56,635 nt of DNA from Oscillibacter sp. PC13 (GTDB lineage Bacteria; Bacillota; Clostridia; Oscillospirales; Oscillospiraceae), in contig NZ_FOXE01000021.1 of the NCBI RefSeq assembly GCF_900115635.1, positions 1 to 56,635 on the forward strand, in the 5' to 3' direction. The notes under the pieces were generated by a model. The model had not been told where the DNA came from. It was given only the letters and a program-made list of their open reading frames with translations, and made no database searches. Position 1 is the stretch's first letter; every line of letters starts with the position of its first letter. Below are positions 1-8,901 of the stretch, in pieces. A program made the translations under genes and the position numbers.

Positions 1-758
1 CCGCCTTTTCCAATCAGGTACGGCTCTATTGTATCACGATTATTACTGGATGTGCCGCCAATTTTAAAGGCATCCAAATCTTCACGACGGAAACTTCGTT
101 CATAGTTCATATACCTCCAGGAACTGCGCTCGTAATCCACGTAGATGATATTGCCCTGCATTTCGGGAAACGGTGTATTGTAGCAGATAATTTTTTCCGG
201 CTCAATACGACGCAGCATCTCGTTGTATCCAGCCATGAACCACTCTTTTTGATCCTGGCGGTTGTCGTGTTCGGACGCCATGTAGGTGGAGACAGCCACC
301 ACACTGCCTCTTTCGAGCCCCTCAAAGCAGAAATCAAACGTGGATTCATCTCCCCAGTTGACAGTCGGAATGACCCGGAGCCCTTTGGATGCCCAGTAAG
401 CGCCGCACCAACGATTACGAAATACATTGTAAAGCTGCATGACAGGCGCCATTTCCAGGTACATACTGAAATCCGGCGACAGCACCGCACGGTATCGGGA
501 CAGTTTTTCAATGTCATTGTCTGGGTGCTTCCAAACCCGCTCAAAGCGATAGTCATATAGAAAGAAGTGAACCATCCGGTCAAGATGATTCTGATCCTCC
601 ACATGGGTCTTGTCAAAACCAATCAGCAAAAGATCATTAAAGTCTCCAGGTTTTTCTCGAAACTTCGGAATAATCGGAATTTTCAACTTTCCTTTGCCAG
701 GAAATTGGTTGCGAAGCAGCGTCTGACTGGTTCGGTAGTTGTAATTTTCTTCAGTCAT
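1..758 (-). CDS. DUF4417 domain protein (partial, C-terminus outside window)
   Basis: An open frame runs on the minus strand from the ATG at 758 to the window edge without a stop (252 codons). The segment WCGAYWASKG followed by PTVNWGDESTFDFCF, and later EMLRRIEPEKIICY, matches my memory of the DUF4417 family, which has no assigned biochemical role and is common on phages and mobile elements. The N-terminus is basic and Gln/Asn-rich. It is monocistronic as far as seen and lies just past the 3' end of tRNA-Pro, a typical integration position. Only the family is recognised, not a function. Confidence 0.72.
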   Translation of the reverse strand, partial: MTEENYNYRTSQTLLRNQFPGKGKLKIPIIPKFREKPGDFNDLLLIGFDKTHVEDQNHLDRMVHFFLYDYRFERVWKHPDNDIEKLSRYRAVLSPDFSMYLEMAPVMQLYNVFRNRWCGAYWASKGLRVIPTVNWGDESTFDFCFEGLERGSVVAVSTYMASEHDNRQDQKEWFMAGYNEMLRRIEPEKIICYNTPFPEMQGNIIYVDYERSSWRYMNYERSFRREDLDAFKIGGTSSNNRDTIEPYLIGKG

Positions 759-867
759 ATGGAATCTCCTGTATGTAGTAAGGAACAAGTCCTTCTGCAT
801 ACAGACTCCCAAACAACGAAAGTTGCACATTTCTGTGCAACAACATGAGAAAATTTACAAATTGGCA

Positions 868-902
868 ATAAAAAATCGGAGTACCCCGAAGGATACTCCG
901 AT
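868..902 (-). terminator. Rho-independent terminator of tRNA-Pro
   Basis: On the minus strand a 9-bp stem (ATCGGAGTA / TACTCCGAT) with a short loop is followed by a run of T, directly after the tRNA CCA end. Confidence 0.8.
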
Positions 903-977
903 GGTCCGAGTGGCGGGATTTGAACCCACGGCCTCATGGTCCCGAACCATGCGCGCTACCAACTGCGCTACACCCGG
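902..977 (-). tRNA. tRNA-Pro (CGG)
   Basis: A full cloverleaf can be folded on the minus strand. The acceptor stem CCGGGTG/CACTCGG pairs completely with one G-U, the T arm contains GGTTCAAATCC, and the anticodon loop TTCGGGA gives anticodon CGG (proline, codon CCG). The 3' CCA is encoded. Confidence 0.95.
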
Positions 978-1236
978 TTATATGGTCTTCAACCTTATGC
1001 ATACTGCTACGCTTTCCCACAACTCATATGCAGCAAAAGTTATTATACGGTTTTTTCGCGGTAATGTCAAGTCTTGTAATTTCTTTTTGGCAATTCAATG
1101 AGATACAAAAGCAGTTCCTGTCTCCGATATTGCTTTTCCGATGGAAACGCGATATTATAAATAAAAAAACTCGCGCTGGTAACACCATCTGTTCCAGGTA
1201 TCCGAAAGCTCACCTTTTTATAAGGAGTATTTCTCC

Positions 1237-2787
1237 ATGAATCATCACCTTCGCTTTATTCTCGGAAAGGTCCTCTACATCATTCTCTTCGTCACCATTC
1301 AAGCAGCTGCACTGGTGATCATGTTTTTCTATTTCCGGGATAAGTTTGCTTATTTTTATCTAATCTGCATTCTGCTGTCTCTAGCTGCCACGATACATAT
1401 TCTTAATAACACTTCCAGCAATCCAGCCTATAAGATCGCTTGGCTAATCCCCATTTTGCTTTTCCCCATCTTCGGAGGATTGTTGTATCTGCTGTTTGGA
1501 AAATACCGTATGACCAAGCGGGAACGAGCCGCCGGACAGGCTGTTCAGCGGCAAATTTCCGCTATCATGGATATAGCACCTCCCTCCGGGCAAACTGCGC
1601 TGGATATTTTGGAACAGCAGTCTCCGGAGGCAGCGCTCCACGCCCGGTACCTATTCCGTTCATCCGGCACACCACCATGCGGGCACACGCAGACCACTTA
1701 CTTCCCTATTGGTGAGACCATGTACGCCGCTATACTGCGGGAATTGGAATCAGCAGAGTCCTTCATCTTTATGGAGTATTTTATTGTGGACGAAGGCATC
1801 ATGTGGGATGGTATTCTGGAAGTTCTGGAGCGGAAGATTCGCCAAGGTGTTGAAGTCCGGTTTATGTATGATGATTTGGGGTGTCTTTTTACGCTGCCCC
1901 GGCACTATGACCGCATTCTCCGGGAGAAGGGCCTGCGGGTGTGTGTCTTTAACCCTTTCAACACCATTCTTTCACCCAGATTCAATAACCGAGATCACCG
2001 CAAAATCTGCATCATCGACGGCAAAACCGGATTTACCGGAGGTATTAACCTAGCGGATGAATACATCAATGCCTACGAAAAGCACGGGCACTGGAAAGAT
2101 ACCGGCATCCTGCTGCGGGGTGAGGCTGTGTGGAGCATGACTGTTCAATATCTGGCTCTGTGGGACTTTGCAGCCGGTGAAGAGGATACATTTTCCAGAT
2201 ATGCCCCGCCCGCTGACTGGATCGCTCAAATCCCCCACGATGGGTTTCTTCTTCCCTATACGGATATTCCTCTGGACGAGGAGCTGGTCGGTGAAACTGC
2301 CTATTTGAATCTCATCAACCGTTCAGAGGATTATGTGTACATCACTACGCCATATCTTGTCATTGATAATGAAATGATTACTTCCCTTTGTACTGCTGCA
2401 AAGTCCGGCATCGATGTACGGATTATCACCCCCCACGTGCCGGACAAGAAAACAGTCTTTTTTCTCACCCGTTCCTATTATGAGCCCTTACTAAAAGCGG
2501 GCGTCCGCATTTATGAATACACGCCAGGTTTTATCCATGCGAAAACAATGGTGTCTGATGATACATACGCCATTGTGGGAACCATCAATCTGGACTACCG
2601 CAGTCTGTATCTCCATCTGGAGGATGCGGTCTGGATGTACCGCAGCAGCGCTGTGAAGGATGTAAAATATGACTTTCTCAATACCCTGACCAGCAGCCAG
2701 GAAATGCACCTGGAGGATTTTGGCCATCTGAGCTGGCCGAAAAAGCTGTGGTTGGGGATTCTCCATGCGTTTGCGCCCTTGGTATAG
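1237..2787 (+). CDS. cls: Cardiolipin synthase
   Basis: 516 aa, the usual length for bacterial cardiolipin synthases, which condense phosphatidylglycerol molecules at the membrane. Two hydrophobic segments lie within the first ~85 residues, followed by two phospholipase-D motifs: HRKICIID near residue 255 and HAKTMVSDD near residue 430. A ribosome binding site AAGGAG lies just before the ATG. It is monocistronic, with a symmetrical terminator separating it from the convergent etfA gene. Confidence 0.93.
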   Translation: MNHHLRFILGKVLYIILFVTIQAAALVIMFFYFRDKFAYFYLICILLSLAATIHILNNTSSNPAYKIAWLIPILLFPIFGGLLYLLFGKYRMTKRERAAGQAVQRQISAIMDIAPPSGQTALDILEQQSPEAALHARYLFRSSGTPPCGHTQTTYFPIGETMYAAILRELESAESFIFMEYFIVDEGIMWDGILEVLERKIRQGVEVRFMYDDLGCLFTLPRHYDRILREKGLRVCVFNPFNTILSPRFNNRDHRKICIIDGKTGFTGGINLADEYINAYEKHGHWKDTGILLRGEAVWSMTVQYLALWDFAAGEEDTFSRYAPPADWIAQIPHDGFLLPYTDIPLDEELVGETAYLNLINRSEDYVYITTPYLVIDNEMITSLCTAAKSGIDVRIITPHVPDKKTVFFLTRSYYEPLLKAGVRIYEYTPGFIHAKTMVSDDTYAIVGTINLDYRSLYLHLEDAVWMYRSSAVKDVKYDFLNTLTSSQEMHLEDFGHLSWPKKLWLGILHAFAPLV

Positions 2788-2873
2788 TGCAACTGTCTGT
2801 ACGATAAAAGCATATTGACTCATGGGTGACAATTGCTGTCGCTGTTGCGTCTATGCCATTCCTTAGATAGCAA

Positions 2874-2910
2874 ACACAAGCCGGCACAGAAATCTGTACC
2901 GGCTTGTGTT
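2874..2910. terminator. Bidirectional terminator between cls and etfA
   Basis: An inverted repeat ACACAAGCCGG / CCGGCTTGTGT with T-rich flank on the plus strand sits between the two convergent genes. It can serve both. Confidence 0.75.
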
Positions 2911-2926
2911 TTATTGAAGAATGGCC

Positions 2927-4063
2927 TTACTTGGCAGCCTTGGCAGCGCGGATTGCCTCAGTGAGCATGGGGGTGACCTTAAACAGGTCGCCGCAGATGC
3001 CGTAGTCGGCAATTTCAAAGATGGGGGCTGTCTCGTTCTTGTTGACCGCGATGATGCACTCGGAATCCTGCATACCGGCCTTGTGCTGAATAGCACCGGA
3101 AATGCCCAGGGCCACATATACCTTCGGGTGCACCGTCTTGCCGGTCTGGCCAACCTGATGGTCGGCAGACAGCCAGCCGGAGTCGATGGTGGCACGGCTG
3201 CCGCCTACAACGCCGCCCAGCTCCGCAGCCAGCTCTTCCGCCAGCTTGATGCCGCCCTCAACATCCTTGCTGATGCCGCGGCCAACAGACACAATGAAGT
3301 CAGCGCCGATCAGGTCCACCAGCTTCTTGGCGGCCTTCACGATCTCAACGACCTCGGTCTGCATGTCAGATTCGGACAGCTCGAACGCAGGCTTCACGAT
3401 CTGGCATGCATCCGCCTTTGCCTGGTCGAATGCGTTCTTCTTCATCACGCCGGGACGCACCGTCGCCATCGTGGGGCGGAAACGGGGGCAGATGATGGTG
3501 GCCATCAGGTGGCCGCCGAATGCCGGACGGGTCATCTTCAGGTCCCGGGACACATCGTGCTTCTCTCCCAGCACCATGGCGCTGTTCAGACCCTCTATCT
3601 TTTCCGCGGACAGCGTAGAGCTCTCCTTCAGGAAGTCCTTGTAGATAGGCATATCCACATCCAGGTGCGTGCAGTCTGCGCACAGGCCCGTGTGCAGGCG
3701 GGCTGCGCAGCGGGGGCCCAGGTCACGGCCGATGTTGGTGGCGCCAATCAGGAATGCCTCGGGCTTCAGTTCCTCGATGACATCGCAGATCACCTTTGCG
3801 TATGCGTCGGTGGTGTAATCCTTCAGCAGGGGGTGGTCGCACACGATCACTTTGTCAGCGCCGTAGCCGCCCAGTTCCTTCGCAAGACCCTCGACATTAT
3901 CGCCCAGCAGCAGGCCGCACAGCTCCACGCCCAACTCATCCGCCAGCTTACGGCCTTCGGAAATCAACTCGAAATCGGTGGGCATCAGCTTGCCCTGGCG
4001 CTGCTCACAGAAGACCCACACATCCTTGAAAGCAGCAAGATCAGTGTTGTTAAAAGTAGCCAT
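2927..4063 (-). CDS. etfA: Electron transfer flavoprotein, alpha subunit
   Basis: 378 aa. The C-terminal half has the FAD-binding signature of EtfA: GRGISKD at 261-267, the SGWLSADHQVGQTG region at 295-308 and GISGAIQH at 320-327. With EtfB it forms the electron carrier partner of butyryl-CoA dehydrogenase, which in clostridia couples crotonyl-CoA reduction to ferredoxin reduction by electron bifurcation. It is the last gene of hbd-bcd-etfB-etfA, 22 bases after etfB, and is followed by a terminator. The N-terminus (FKDVWVFCEQRQGKL) is ordinary for this clade. Confidence 0.95.
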   Translation of the reverse strand: MATFNNTDLAAFKDVWVFCEQRQGKLMPTDFELISEGRKLADELGVELCGLLLGDNVEGLAKELGGYGADKVIVCDHPLLKDYTTDAYAKVICDVIEELKPEAFLIGATNIGRDLGPRCAARLHTGLCADCTHLDVDMPIYKDFLKESSTLSAEKIEGLNSAMVLGEKHDVSRDLKMTRPAFGGHLMATIICPRFRPTMATVRPGVMKKNAFDQAKADACQIVKPAFELSESDMQTEVVEIVKAAKKLVDLIGADFIVSVGRGISKDVEGGIKLAEELAAELGGVVGGSRATIDSGWLSADHQVGQTGKTVHPKVYVALGISGAIQHKAGMQDSECIIAVNKNETAPIFEIADYGICGDLFKVTPMLTEAIRAAKAAK

Positions 4064-4085
4064 TGTCGTATCTTTCTCCTTTCAA

Positions 4086-4886
4086 TCAGATGATGTGCTT
4101 CTTGGCCAGAATACCGGCCAGCTTCTCGCAGGTCTCCTTGCCGTCGCCCTCCAGCATCATGCCGGCGCCCTTCTGGGGAGGCGTAAAGGAGGTGAGAATG
4201 TTGGTGGGAGAACCCTTCAGGCCAATGGTGGTGGCGTCAATCAGGGGATCATCCTTCAGCGCCTCGTAGTCGAACACGCTCATGGGCTTGCTGTAAGCCT
4301 CAAACACGCCGGAAACGCTCATGTAGCGCGGATTGTTCAGCTCCTTGATGCAGGTCAGCAGGCAGGGTGTCTGCACCTTGATGGTCATGTAGCCGTCTTC
4401 CAGCATCCGCTTTACGGTGATGGTGTCGCCGCTCTTCTGGATGTCCGCGGCATAGGTCACCTGGGGCAGGTGCAGCTTCTCGGCAATCTGGGGGCCGACC
4501 TGGGCGGTATCCCCGTCGATGGCCTGACGGCCGCACATAACGATATCGTCCTTCTCCACGCCGATGCGGTTGATGGCAGCGGCCAGGATCTGAGAGGTGG
4601 CATATGTATCGGAGCCGCCGAACTCACGGGCGGATACCAGGACGGCCTCATCGGCACCCATAGCCAGAATCTCACGCAGCATGCCCTCCGCAGGAGGGGG
4701 ACCCATGGTGACCACTATCACCTTGCAGCCGGTCTCGTCCTTCAGCTTCAGCGCTGCCTCGACCGCGTTCAGGTCGTCGGGGTTGGTGATGGTCTGCATA
4801 GATGCACGGTCCAGCGTGCCGTCCGGATTGACTGCAACCTTGCCGGAGGTATCGGGAACCTGCTTCACAGAAACGATGATTTTCAT
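4086..4886 (-). CDS. etfB: Electron transfer flavoprotein, beta subunit
   Basis: 266 aa with the typical EtfB start MKIIVSVKQVPDT. The nucleotide-binding fold follows (DLNAVEAALKLKDETG, CKVIVVTMGPP, CGRQAIDGDTAQVGPQIAE). It dimerises with EtfA. The distance to bcd upstream is 20 bases and to etfA downstream 22, so the genes are co-transcribed. The order bcd-etfB-etfA is that of clostridial butyrate clusters. Confidence 0.95.
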   Translation of the reverse strand: MKIIVSVKQVPDTSGKVAVNPDGTLDRASMQTITNPDDLNAVEAALKLKDETGCKVIVVTMGPPPAEGMLREILAMGADEAVLVSAREFGGSDTYATSQILAAAINRIGVEKDDIVMCGRQAIDGDTAQVGPQIAEKLHLPQVTYAADIQKSGDTITVKRMLEDGYMTIKVQTPCLLTCIKELNNPRYMSVSGVFEAYSKPMSVFDYEALKDDPLIDATTIGLKGSPTNILTSFTPPQKGAGMMLEGDGKETCEKLAGILAKKHII

Positions 4887-4906
4887 TTTACCTTTTACCT
4901 CCTATG

Positions 4907-6049
4907 TTATTTCACGCCCAGGTGGCTGGAAATGACCATGCGCTGAACCTCGGATGTACCCTCGTAGATTTCGGTGATTTTCGCGTCGCGCATCATGCGC
5001 TCCACGGGATACTCACGGGTATAGCCATAGCCGCCGAACAACTGGACAGCGCGGCGGGTCACATCGGAGGCAGCCTCAGCGGCAAACAGCTTGGCCATGG
5101 AGGCATCCATGGAATAGGGCTCATGCAGCTGCTTCTTGCAGGCAGCTGCGTAAACCAGGTACTGCGCGGCCTGCATGCGGCAGTGCATATCAGCCAGCTG
5201 GAACTGGGTGTTCTGGAACTGGCTCAGGCGGCGGCCAAACTGGACACGCTCCTTCGTGTACTTGATAGCCTCGTTCACAGCACCCTCGCCCAGGCCCAGA
5301 GCCTGAGAAGCAATGCCGATACGGCCGCCGTCCAGCGTCTGCATGGCAATCTTAAAGCCCTTGCCTTCCTTGCCCAGCAGGTTCTCCTTGGGAACGATGC
5401 AGTCCTCAAAGATCAGATCGCAGGTAGAGCTACCGCGGATACCCATCTTTTTCTCGTGCTTACCGGTGGAGAAACCAGGGAAGCTCTTTTCCACAATGAA
5501 GGCAGAAATACCGTGGTTGCCGGCCTTCTTGTCGGTCATGGCGAACACCACAAAGGTATCTGCCACATTGCCGTTGGTGATAAAGCACTTGGATCCGTTC
5601 AGCACATAGTGGTCACCCTCCAAGACAGCAGTGGTCTGCTGGCCGGAGGCATCTGTACCGGCATTGGGCTCGGTCAGGCCGAATGCACCAATCTTGCGGC
5701 CGCTGCACAGGTCTGGCAGATACTTCTTCTTCTGCTCCTCAGTGCCGTTCTCAAAAATGGGAGCGCAGCACAGGGAGGTGTGGGCGGAGAGGATAACCGC
5801 GGTGGTTCCACAAACCTTCGCCAGTTCCTCCACTGCCATTGCATAGGAGAGCACATCTCCGCCGGCGCCGCCGTACTCCTTGGGGAAGTAGATGCCCATC
5901 ATCCCCAGCTTGCCCATCTTTTCGACGGTCTCCATGGGGAAGCGCTCTTCTTCGTCGATTTCTTCAGCCAGAGGCTTGACTTCATTTTCGGCGAATTCGC
6001 GGTACATCTTACGGAGCATCAACTGCTCTTTTGTCAGATGAAAATCCAT
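4907..6049 (-). CDS. bcd: Butyryl-CoA dehydrogenase (short-chain acyl-CoA dehydrogenase)
   Basis: 380 aa, the family length. It carries the acyl-CoA dehydrogenase signatures GAFGLTEPNAGTDASG and the C-terminal KITEIYEGTSEVQR, where the Glu of YEG (about residue 363) is the expected catalytic base. It reduces crotonyl-CoA to butyryl-CoA using FAD and the EtfAB partner encoded downstream. It lies 26 bases after hbd. Its start MDFHLTKEQLMLRKMYREFAE matches known Bcd proteins. Confidence 0.95.
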   Translation of the reverse strand: MDFHLTKEQLMLRKMYREFAENEVKPLAEEIDEEERFPMETVEKMGKLGMMGIYFPKEYGGAGGDVLSYAMAVEELAKVCGTTAVILSAHTSLCCAPIFENGTEEQKKKYLPDLCSGRKIGAFGLTEPNAGTDASGQQTTAVLEGDHYVLNGSKCFITNGNVADTFVVFAMTDKKAGNHGISAFIVEKSFPGFSTGKHEKKMGIRGSSTCDLIFEDCIVPKENLLGKEGKGFKIAMQTLDGGRIGIASQALGLGEGAVNEAIKYTKERVQFGRRLSQFQNTQFQLADMHCRMQAAQYLVYAAACKKQLHEPYSMDASMAKLFAAEAASDVTRRAVQLFGGYGYTREYPVERMMRDAKITEIYEGTSEVQRMVISSHLGVK

Positions 6050-6075
6050 ACCATTTACTCCTTTTCCTTTGGTTT

Positions 6076-6912
6076 TTACTTAGAATAATCGTAGAAGCCC
6101 TTGCCAGTCTTCTTGCCCAGCAGACCGCCACGGACCATCTTGCGCAGCAACAGCGCCGGACGGTACTTGGGATCACCAGTCTCGTTGTAAAGGGTCTCCA
6201 TGATGGCCAGACATACATCCAGGCCGATGAAATCGCCCAAGGCCAAGGGGCCCATGGGATGGTTAGCACCCAGCTGCATCGCCTTGTCAATATCGGCAAC
6301 AGAGGCCACACCGGTCTCCACCAAGCCAATCGCCTCGTTGATCATGGGGATCAAAATCTTATTTACCACAAAGCCAGGAGCCTCAGCAACCTCAATGGGA
6401 TCCTTGCCGATTTCCTGAGCCAGTTTGTAGACAAAATCAAAGGTCTCCTGAGTGGTATTGGCACCGCGGATGATTTCCACCAGTTTCATGCTGGGGACGG
6501 GATTGAAGAAATGCATGCCGATCACGGGATGCTTCAAGCCGTGGCCCATCTCAGTAATGGACAGTGAAGAGGTATTGGATGCAAAAACAGCCTCGGGCTT
6601 GCAGATGCTGTCCAGCTCATTCAGCAGTTCCTTCTTGGTGCCCATCTCTTCCTTGACGCACTCGATGATAAGATCAGCATCCGCGCAGGCGGATCTCTCC
6701 TCCACCAAGACGTTTGCCAGCAGAGCATCCACGGCCTCTTGGGTCATCTTGCCCTTTTCCACGCGTTTTTGCAGGGATGCGGCCAGCTTATCCTTGTGCT
6801 TCTGGGCGGAAGCAACACTGCTGGCGTACATCAAAGCGGTATGGCCCTTCGCCGCAAAGACCTGTGCAATACCGCTGCCCATGGTTCCTGCACCAAAAAC
6901 TGCTACCTTCAT
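6076..6912 (-). CDS. hbd: 3-hydroxybutyryl-CoA dehydrogenase
   Basis: 278 aa. The Rossmann motif [15 protein letters not shown] lies at residues 6-20 and the [14 protein letters not shown] block carries the expected catalytic His. It reduces acetoacetyl-CoA to 3-hydroxybutyryl-CoA. It is the first gene of the four-gene butyrate unit, with AGGAGG before the ATG. No crotonase or thiolase gene is in the cluster, so those steps must be encoded elsewhere. The upstream region carries a Rex-type operator. Confidence 0.95.
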   Translation of the reverse strand: MKVAVFGAGTMGSGIAQVFAAKGHTALMYASSVASAQKHKDKLAASLQKRVEKGKMTQEAVDALLANVLVEERSACADADLIIECVKEEMGTKKELLNELDSICKPEAVFASNTSSLSITEMGHGLKHPVIGMHFFNPVPSMKLVEIIRGANTTQETFDFVYKLAQEIGKDPIEVAEAPGFVVNKILIPMINEAIGLVETGVASVADIDKAMQLGANHPMGPLALGDFIGLDVCLAIMETLYNETGDPKYRPALLLRKMVRGGLLGKKTGKGFYDYSK

Positions 6913-7153
6913 ATCTTTTCCTCCTGTTATAAAGAATTCGGTCGACTTTGTTGAATGTCGTTCTATAATATAGGACAGACCGCTGTCTTATACTATCAGC
7001 TGATCTACGGGAGAAAACGGAGCAAACCTCAACATTGCCAATTTACTCACAATGTCTATTATAGGGTTCTCCGTCCCAATTATCAAGCACAAATTGCTTG
7101 CTTTCCATGCTCTTTTTCGCTTTTTTACACTTCACACAAATTAATCGTTAAAT

Positions 7154-7184
7154 TTTATACAATTTTGTTAAGCCATTAACACAA
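7154..7184 (-). promoter_or_regulatory. Putative hbd operon promoter with Rex operator
   Basis: Positions 7165-7182 read TTGTTAAGCCATTAACAC. The core TGTTAA-N4-TTAACA is a perfect inverted repeat and matches the clostridial Rex consensus TTGTTAA-N4-TTAACAA with one mismatch. On the minus strand a TATAAA -10 lies at 7154-7159, with -35-like sequences inside or beside the operator, so bound Rex would block RNA polymerase. Rex itself is encoded at 45.7 kb. Spacing of the -35 is uncertain (16 or 19). Confidence 0.72.
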
Positions 7185-7222
7185 CCATTATTTTGGTTCG
7201 GCATTATCGGATGGAAATGCCA

Positions 7223-7265
7223 TTTACAGGTGTCTTTTCCTGTGGTAAAATAATTAATTACCACA
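7223..7265 (+). promoter_or_regulatory. trmB promoter overlapped by a palindrome
   Basis: TTTACA (7223-7228) and TAAAAT (7246-7251) are separated by 17 bases. A perfect 8-bp inverted repeat TGTGGTAA / TTACCACA (7241-7265, 9-base spacer) covers the -10 region and looks like an operator for an unknown regulator. Confidence 0.55.
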
Positions 7266-7320
7266 AGTTTTATACTTCTTGTGAAATTTGACGAAATCCA
7301 CGATTCCAGGAGGATTCGAT

Positions 7321-8352
7321 ATGCGCATGCGGAAAAAGAAAAATCTCATTCCACGGATGGAGCGCTGCGGCAGCTGCTTGATCCAGGATCCCTATGATCG
7401 GCGGGGCAGATGGCGGGAACTGATGCCTCAGGCCCAAGAGCTGCGACTGGAGCTTGGCTGCGGAAAGGGCCGTTTCACCGCCGGCACTGCCGCGGCGGAA
7501 CCGGACGTACTCTTTATTGCTGTGGAGCGGGTTCCGGACGCCATGGTGATTGCCATGGAGCGGTGCACGGCAGCGGGACTCACCAACGTCTTTTTTGTGG
7601 ATGCCAACGCGGACCAGCTTCCCTATTTCTTCGCTCCCGGCGAGGTGGATCGCATCTACGTTAATTTCTGCGATCCATGGCCCAGCAAGCGCCACGCCAA
7701 ACGCCGTCTGACCCACGGCAACTTTTTAAAGCTGTACCGGCAGGTGCTGAAGGAGGATGGTCAAATCCACTTCAAGACAGACAACCAGCCTCTTTTTGAA
7801 TTCTCCGTGGAGGAAATTCCCCAGTTCGGTTTTATTCTCTCCGAGGTTACCCGAAATCTCCACGAGCACGGCCCTGTGGATGTCATGACGGATTACGAAG
7901 CCAAGTTTTACGAGCAGGGGTTACCCATCAACCGGCTGGTGGCCACAATGGTTCCTTGGACGGAACCATTTCCCACCGATTTCGAAGTTGTAAAAGATCG
8001 CTGGCTGGATGCGTTTGCCGCCGAGGTGTCTGAAGCAGATCTGGGCAAGTACGTCATTGCGGAGGGCAACAATCTCTGGCATATCTTCTCCAGGAATCTG
8101 ATTCCCTGCCTGGAGGGTGACTACGCCCGACAGGCTTTGCGCAGCACCATGGAAAACGCCGAGACTTATCTCTTCTGCGAGGGCCTTTGTGACGGCAGCA
8201 AGCCCTATGTCAGACCCGCCGCCGGCTTGGATGCCGCCGCTCTGGAAGGACTGCCCGATGCCTATCTGGTGGATAAAAACTTTACTTGGACCTATGTCCA
8301 CACTCATGAGGTGAACTGCGGCCCATATTTCTGCAAGCGGTCTTTCCTGTAA
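7321..8352 (+). CDS. trmB: tRNA (guanine-N7)-methyltransferase with extra C-terminal domain
   Basis: 343 aa from the ATG preceded by CAGGAGGATTCGAT; in-frame codons further upstream lack a ribosome binding site. Residues 1-210 are TrmB: SAM-binding ELGCGKGRF (44-52), CDPWPSKRHAKRRL (117-130) and the TDYEAKF ending. It methylates G46 of tRNAs. Residues ~211-343 are additional. The pattern NNLWHIFS...CLEGDYARQA...YLVDKNFTWTYVHTHE...CGPYF resembles, from memory, the stand-alone DUF4275 family. TrmB is usually about 210-240 aa, so this is a fusion. There is no frameshift between the parts. Confidence 0.9.
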   Translation: MRMRKKKNLIPRMERCGSCLIQDPYDRRGRWRELMPQAQELRLELGCGKGRFTAGTAAAEPDVLFIAVERVPDAMVIAMERCTAAGLTNVFFVDANADQLPYFFAPGEVDRIYVNFCDPWPSKRHAKRRLTHGNFLKLYRQVLKEDGQIHFKTDNQPLFEFSVEEIPQFGFILSEVTRNLHEHGPVDVMTDYEAKFYEQGLPINRLVATMVPWTEPFPTDFEVVKDRWLDAFAAEVSEADLGKYVIAEGNNLWHIFSRNLIPCLEGDYARQALRSTMENAETYLFCEGLCDGSKPYVRPAAGLDAAALEGLPDAYLVDKNFTWTYVHTHEVNCGPYFCKRSFL

Positions 8353-8355
8353 AAA

Positions 8356-8388
8356 GCAGCCTCCTCTCGTCCGGCGAGAGGAGGTTGC
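8356..8388 (+). terminator. Hairpin after trmB
   Basis: CCTCCTCTCG / CGAGAGGAGG forms a strong stem just after the stop, but no T run follows, so termination is uncertain. Confidence 0.4.
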
Positions 8389-8460
8389 AACGCAGTTGTC
8401 ATTCTCTCGCAAAATCTTCCTCCGCATGAAGCAGCACCATATGAGGACATATTTAAATGA

Positions 8461-8498
8461 AAAAACAGTGCTCCGGATATATCTGGAGCACTGTTTTT
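8461..8498. terminator. Terminator of infC-rpmI-rplT
   Basis: A 14-bp inverted repeat (AAAAACAGTGCTCC / GGAGCACTGTTTTT) ends in T on either strand. It lies between the convergent trmB and rplT. Confidence 0.8.
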
Positions 8499-8515
8499 AT
8501 ATATTGAAAACCGTT

Positions 8516-8866
8516 TTATGCCTTCTTGGCGATCTCGGTTAACTGGGTGAAGGCAGCAGCGTCATTGACCGCCATCTCAGCCAGCATCTTGCGATTGATC
8601 TCAATACCTGCGACCTTCAGGCCATGCATGAAGCTGGAGTAGTTCATGCCGTTCATCTTGCAGGCAGCGGAGATACGAGTAATCCACAAAGAGCGGAAAT
8701 CCCGCTTTTTCAGCCGGCGGCCGGTATACGCATAGCTCAGGGACTTCATCACTGCCTGATTGGCAACACGGAAGTGCTTGGACTTGGAACCCCAATAGCC
8801 CTTCGCCATCTTCAGAACTTTATTTCTTCTCTTGCGCGTCATCATCGCGCCCTTGACTCTAGCCAT
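8516..8866 (-). CDS. rplT: 50S ribosomal protein L20
   Basis: 116 aa, highly basic. It starts [24 protein letters not shown] and contains [19 protein letters not shown], both typical of L20. It assembles early on 23S rRNA and in Firmicutes represses its own operon by binding the leader. It is the last gene of infC-rpmI-rplT and carries its own ribosome binding site 35 bases after rpmI. Confidence 0.97.
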   Translation of the reverse strand: MARVKGAMMTRKRRNKVLKMAKGYWGSKSKHFRVANQAVMKSLSYAYTGRRLKKRDFRSLWITRISAACKMNGMNYSSFMHGLKVAGIEINRKMLAEMAVNDAAAFTQLTEIAKKA

Positions 8867-8901
8867 TTCAATAGCCTCCTATTTCTAAACGTATCGTAAT
8901 C

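Noticed and set aside
2921..6088. Long plus-strand frames opposite etfA, etfB and bcd
   Set aside because: Products are His/Gln/Leu-rich mirror translations without ribosome binding sites; the minus-strand genes are unmistakable.
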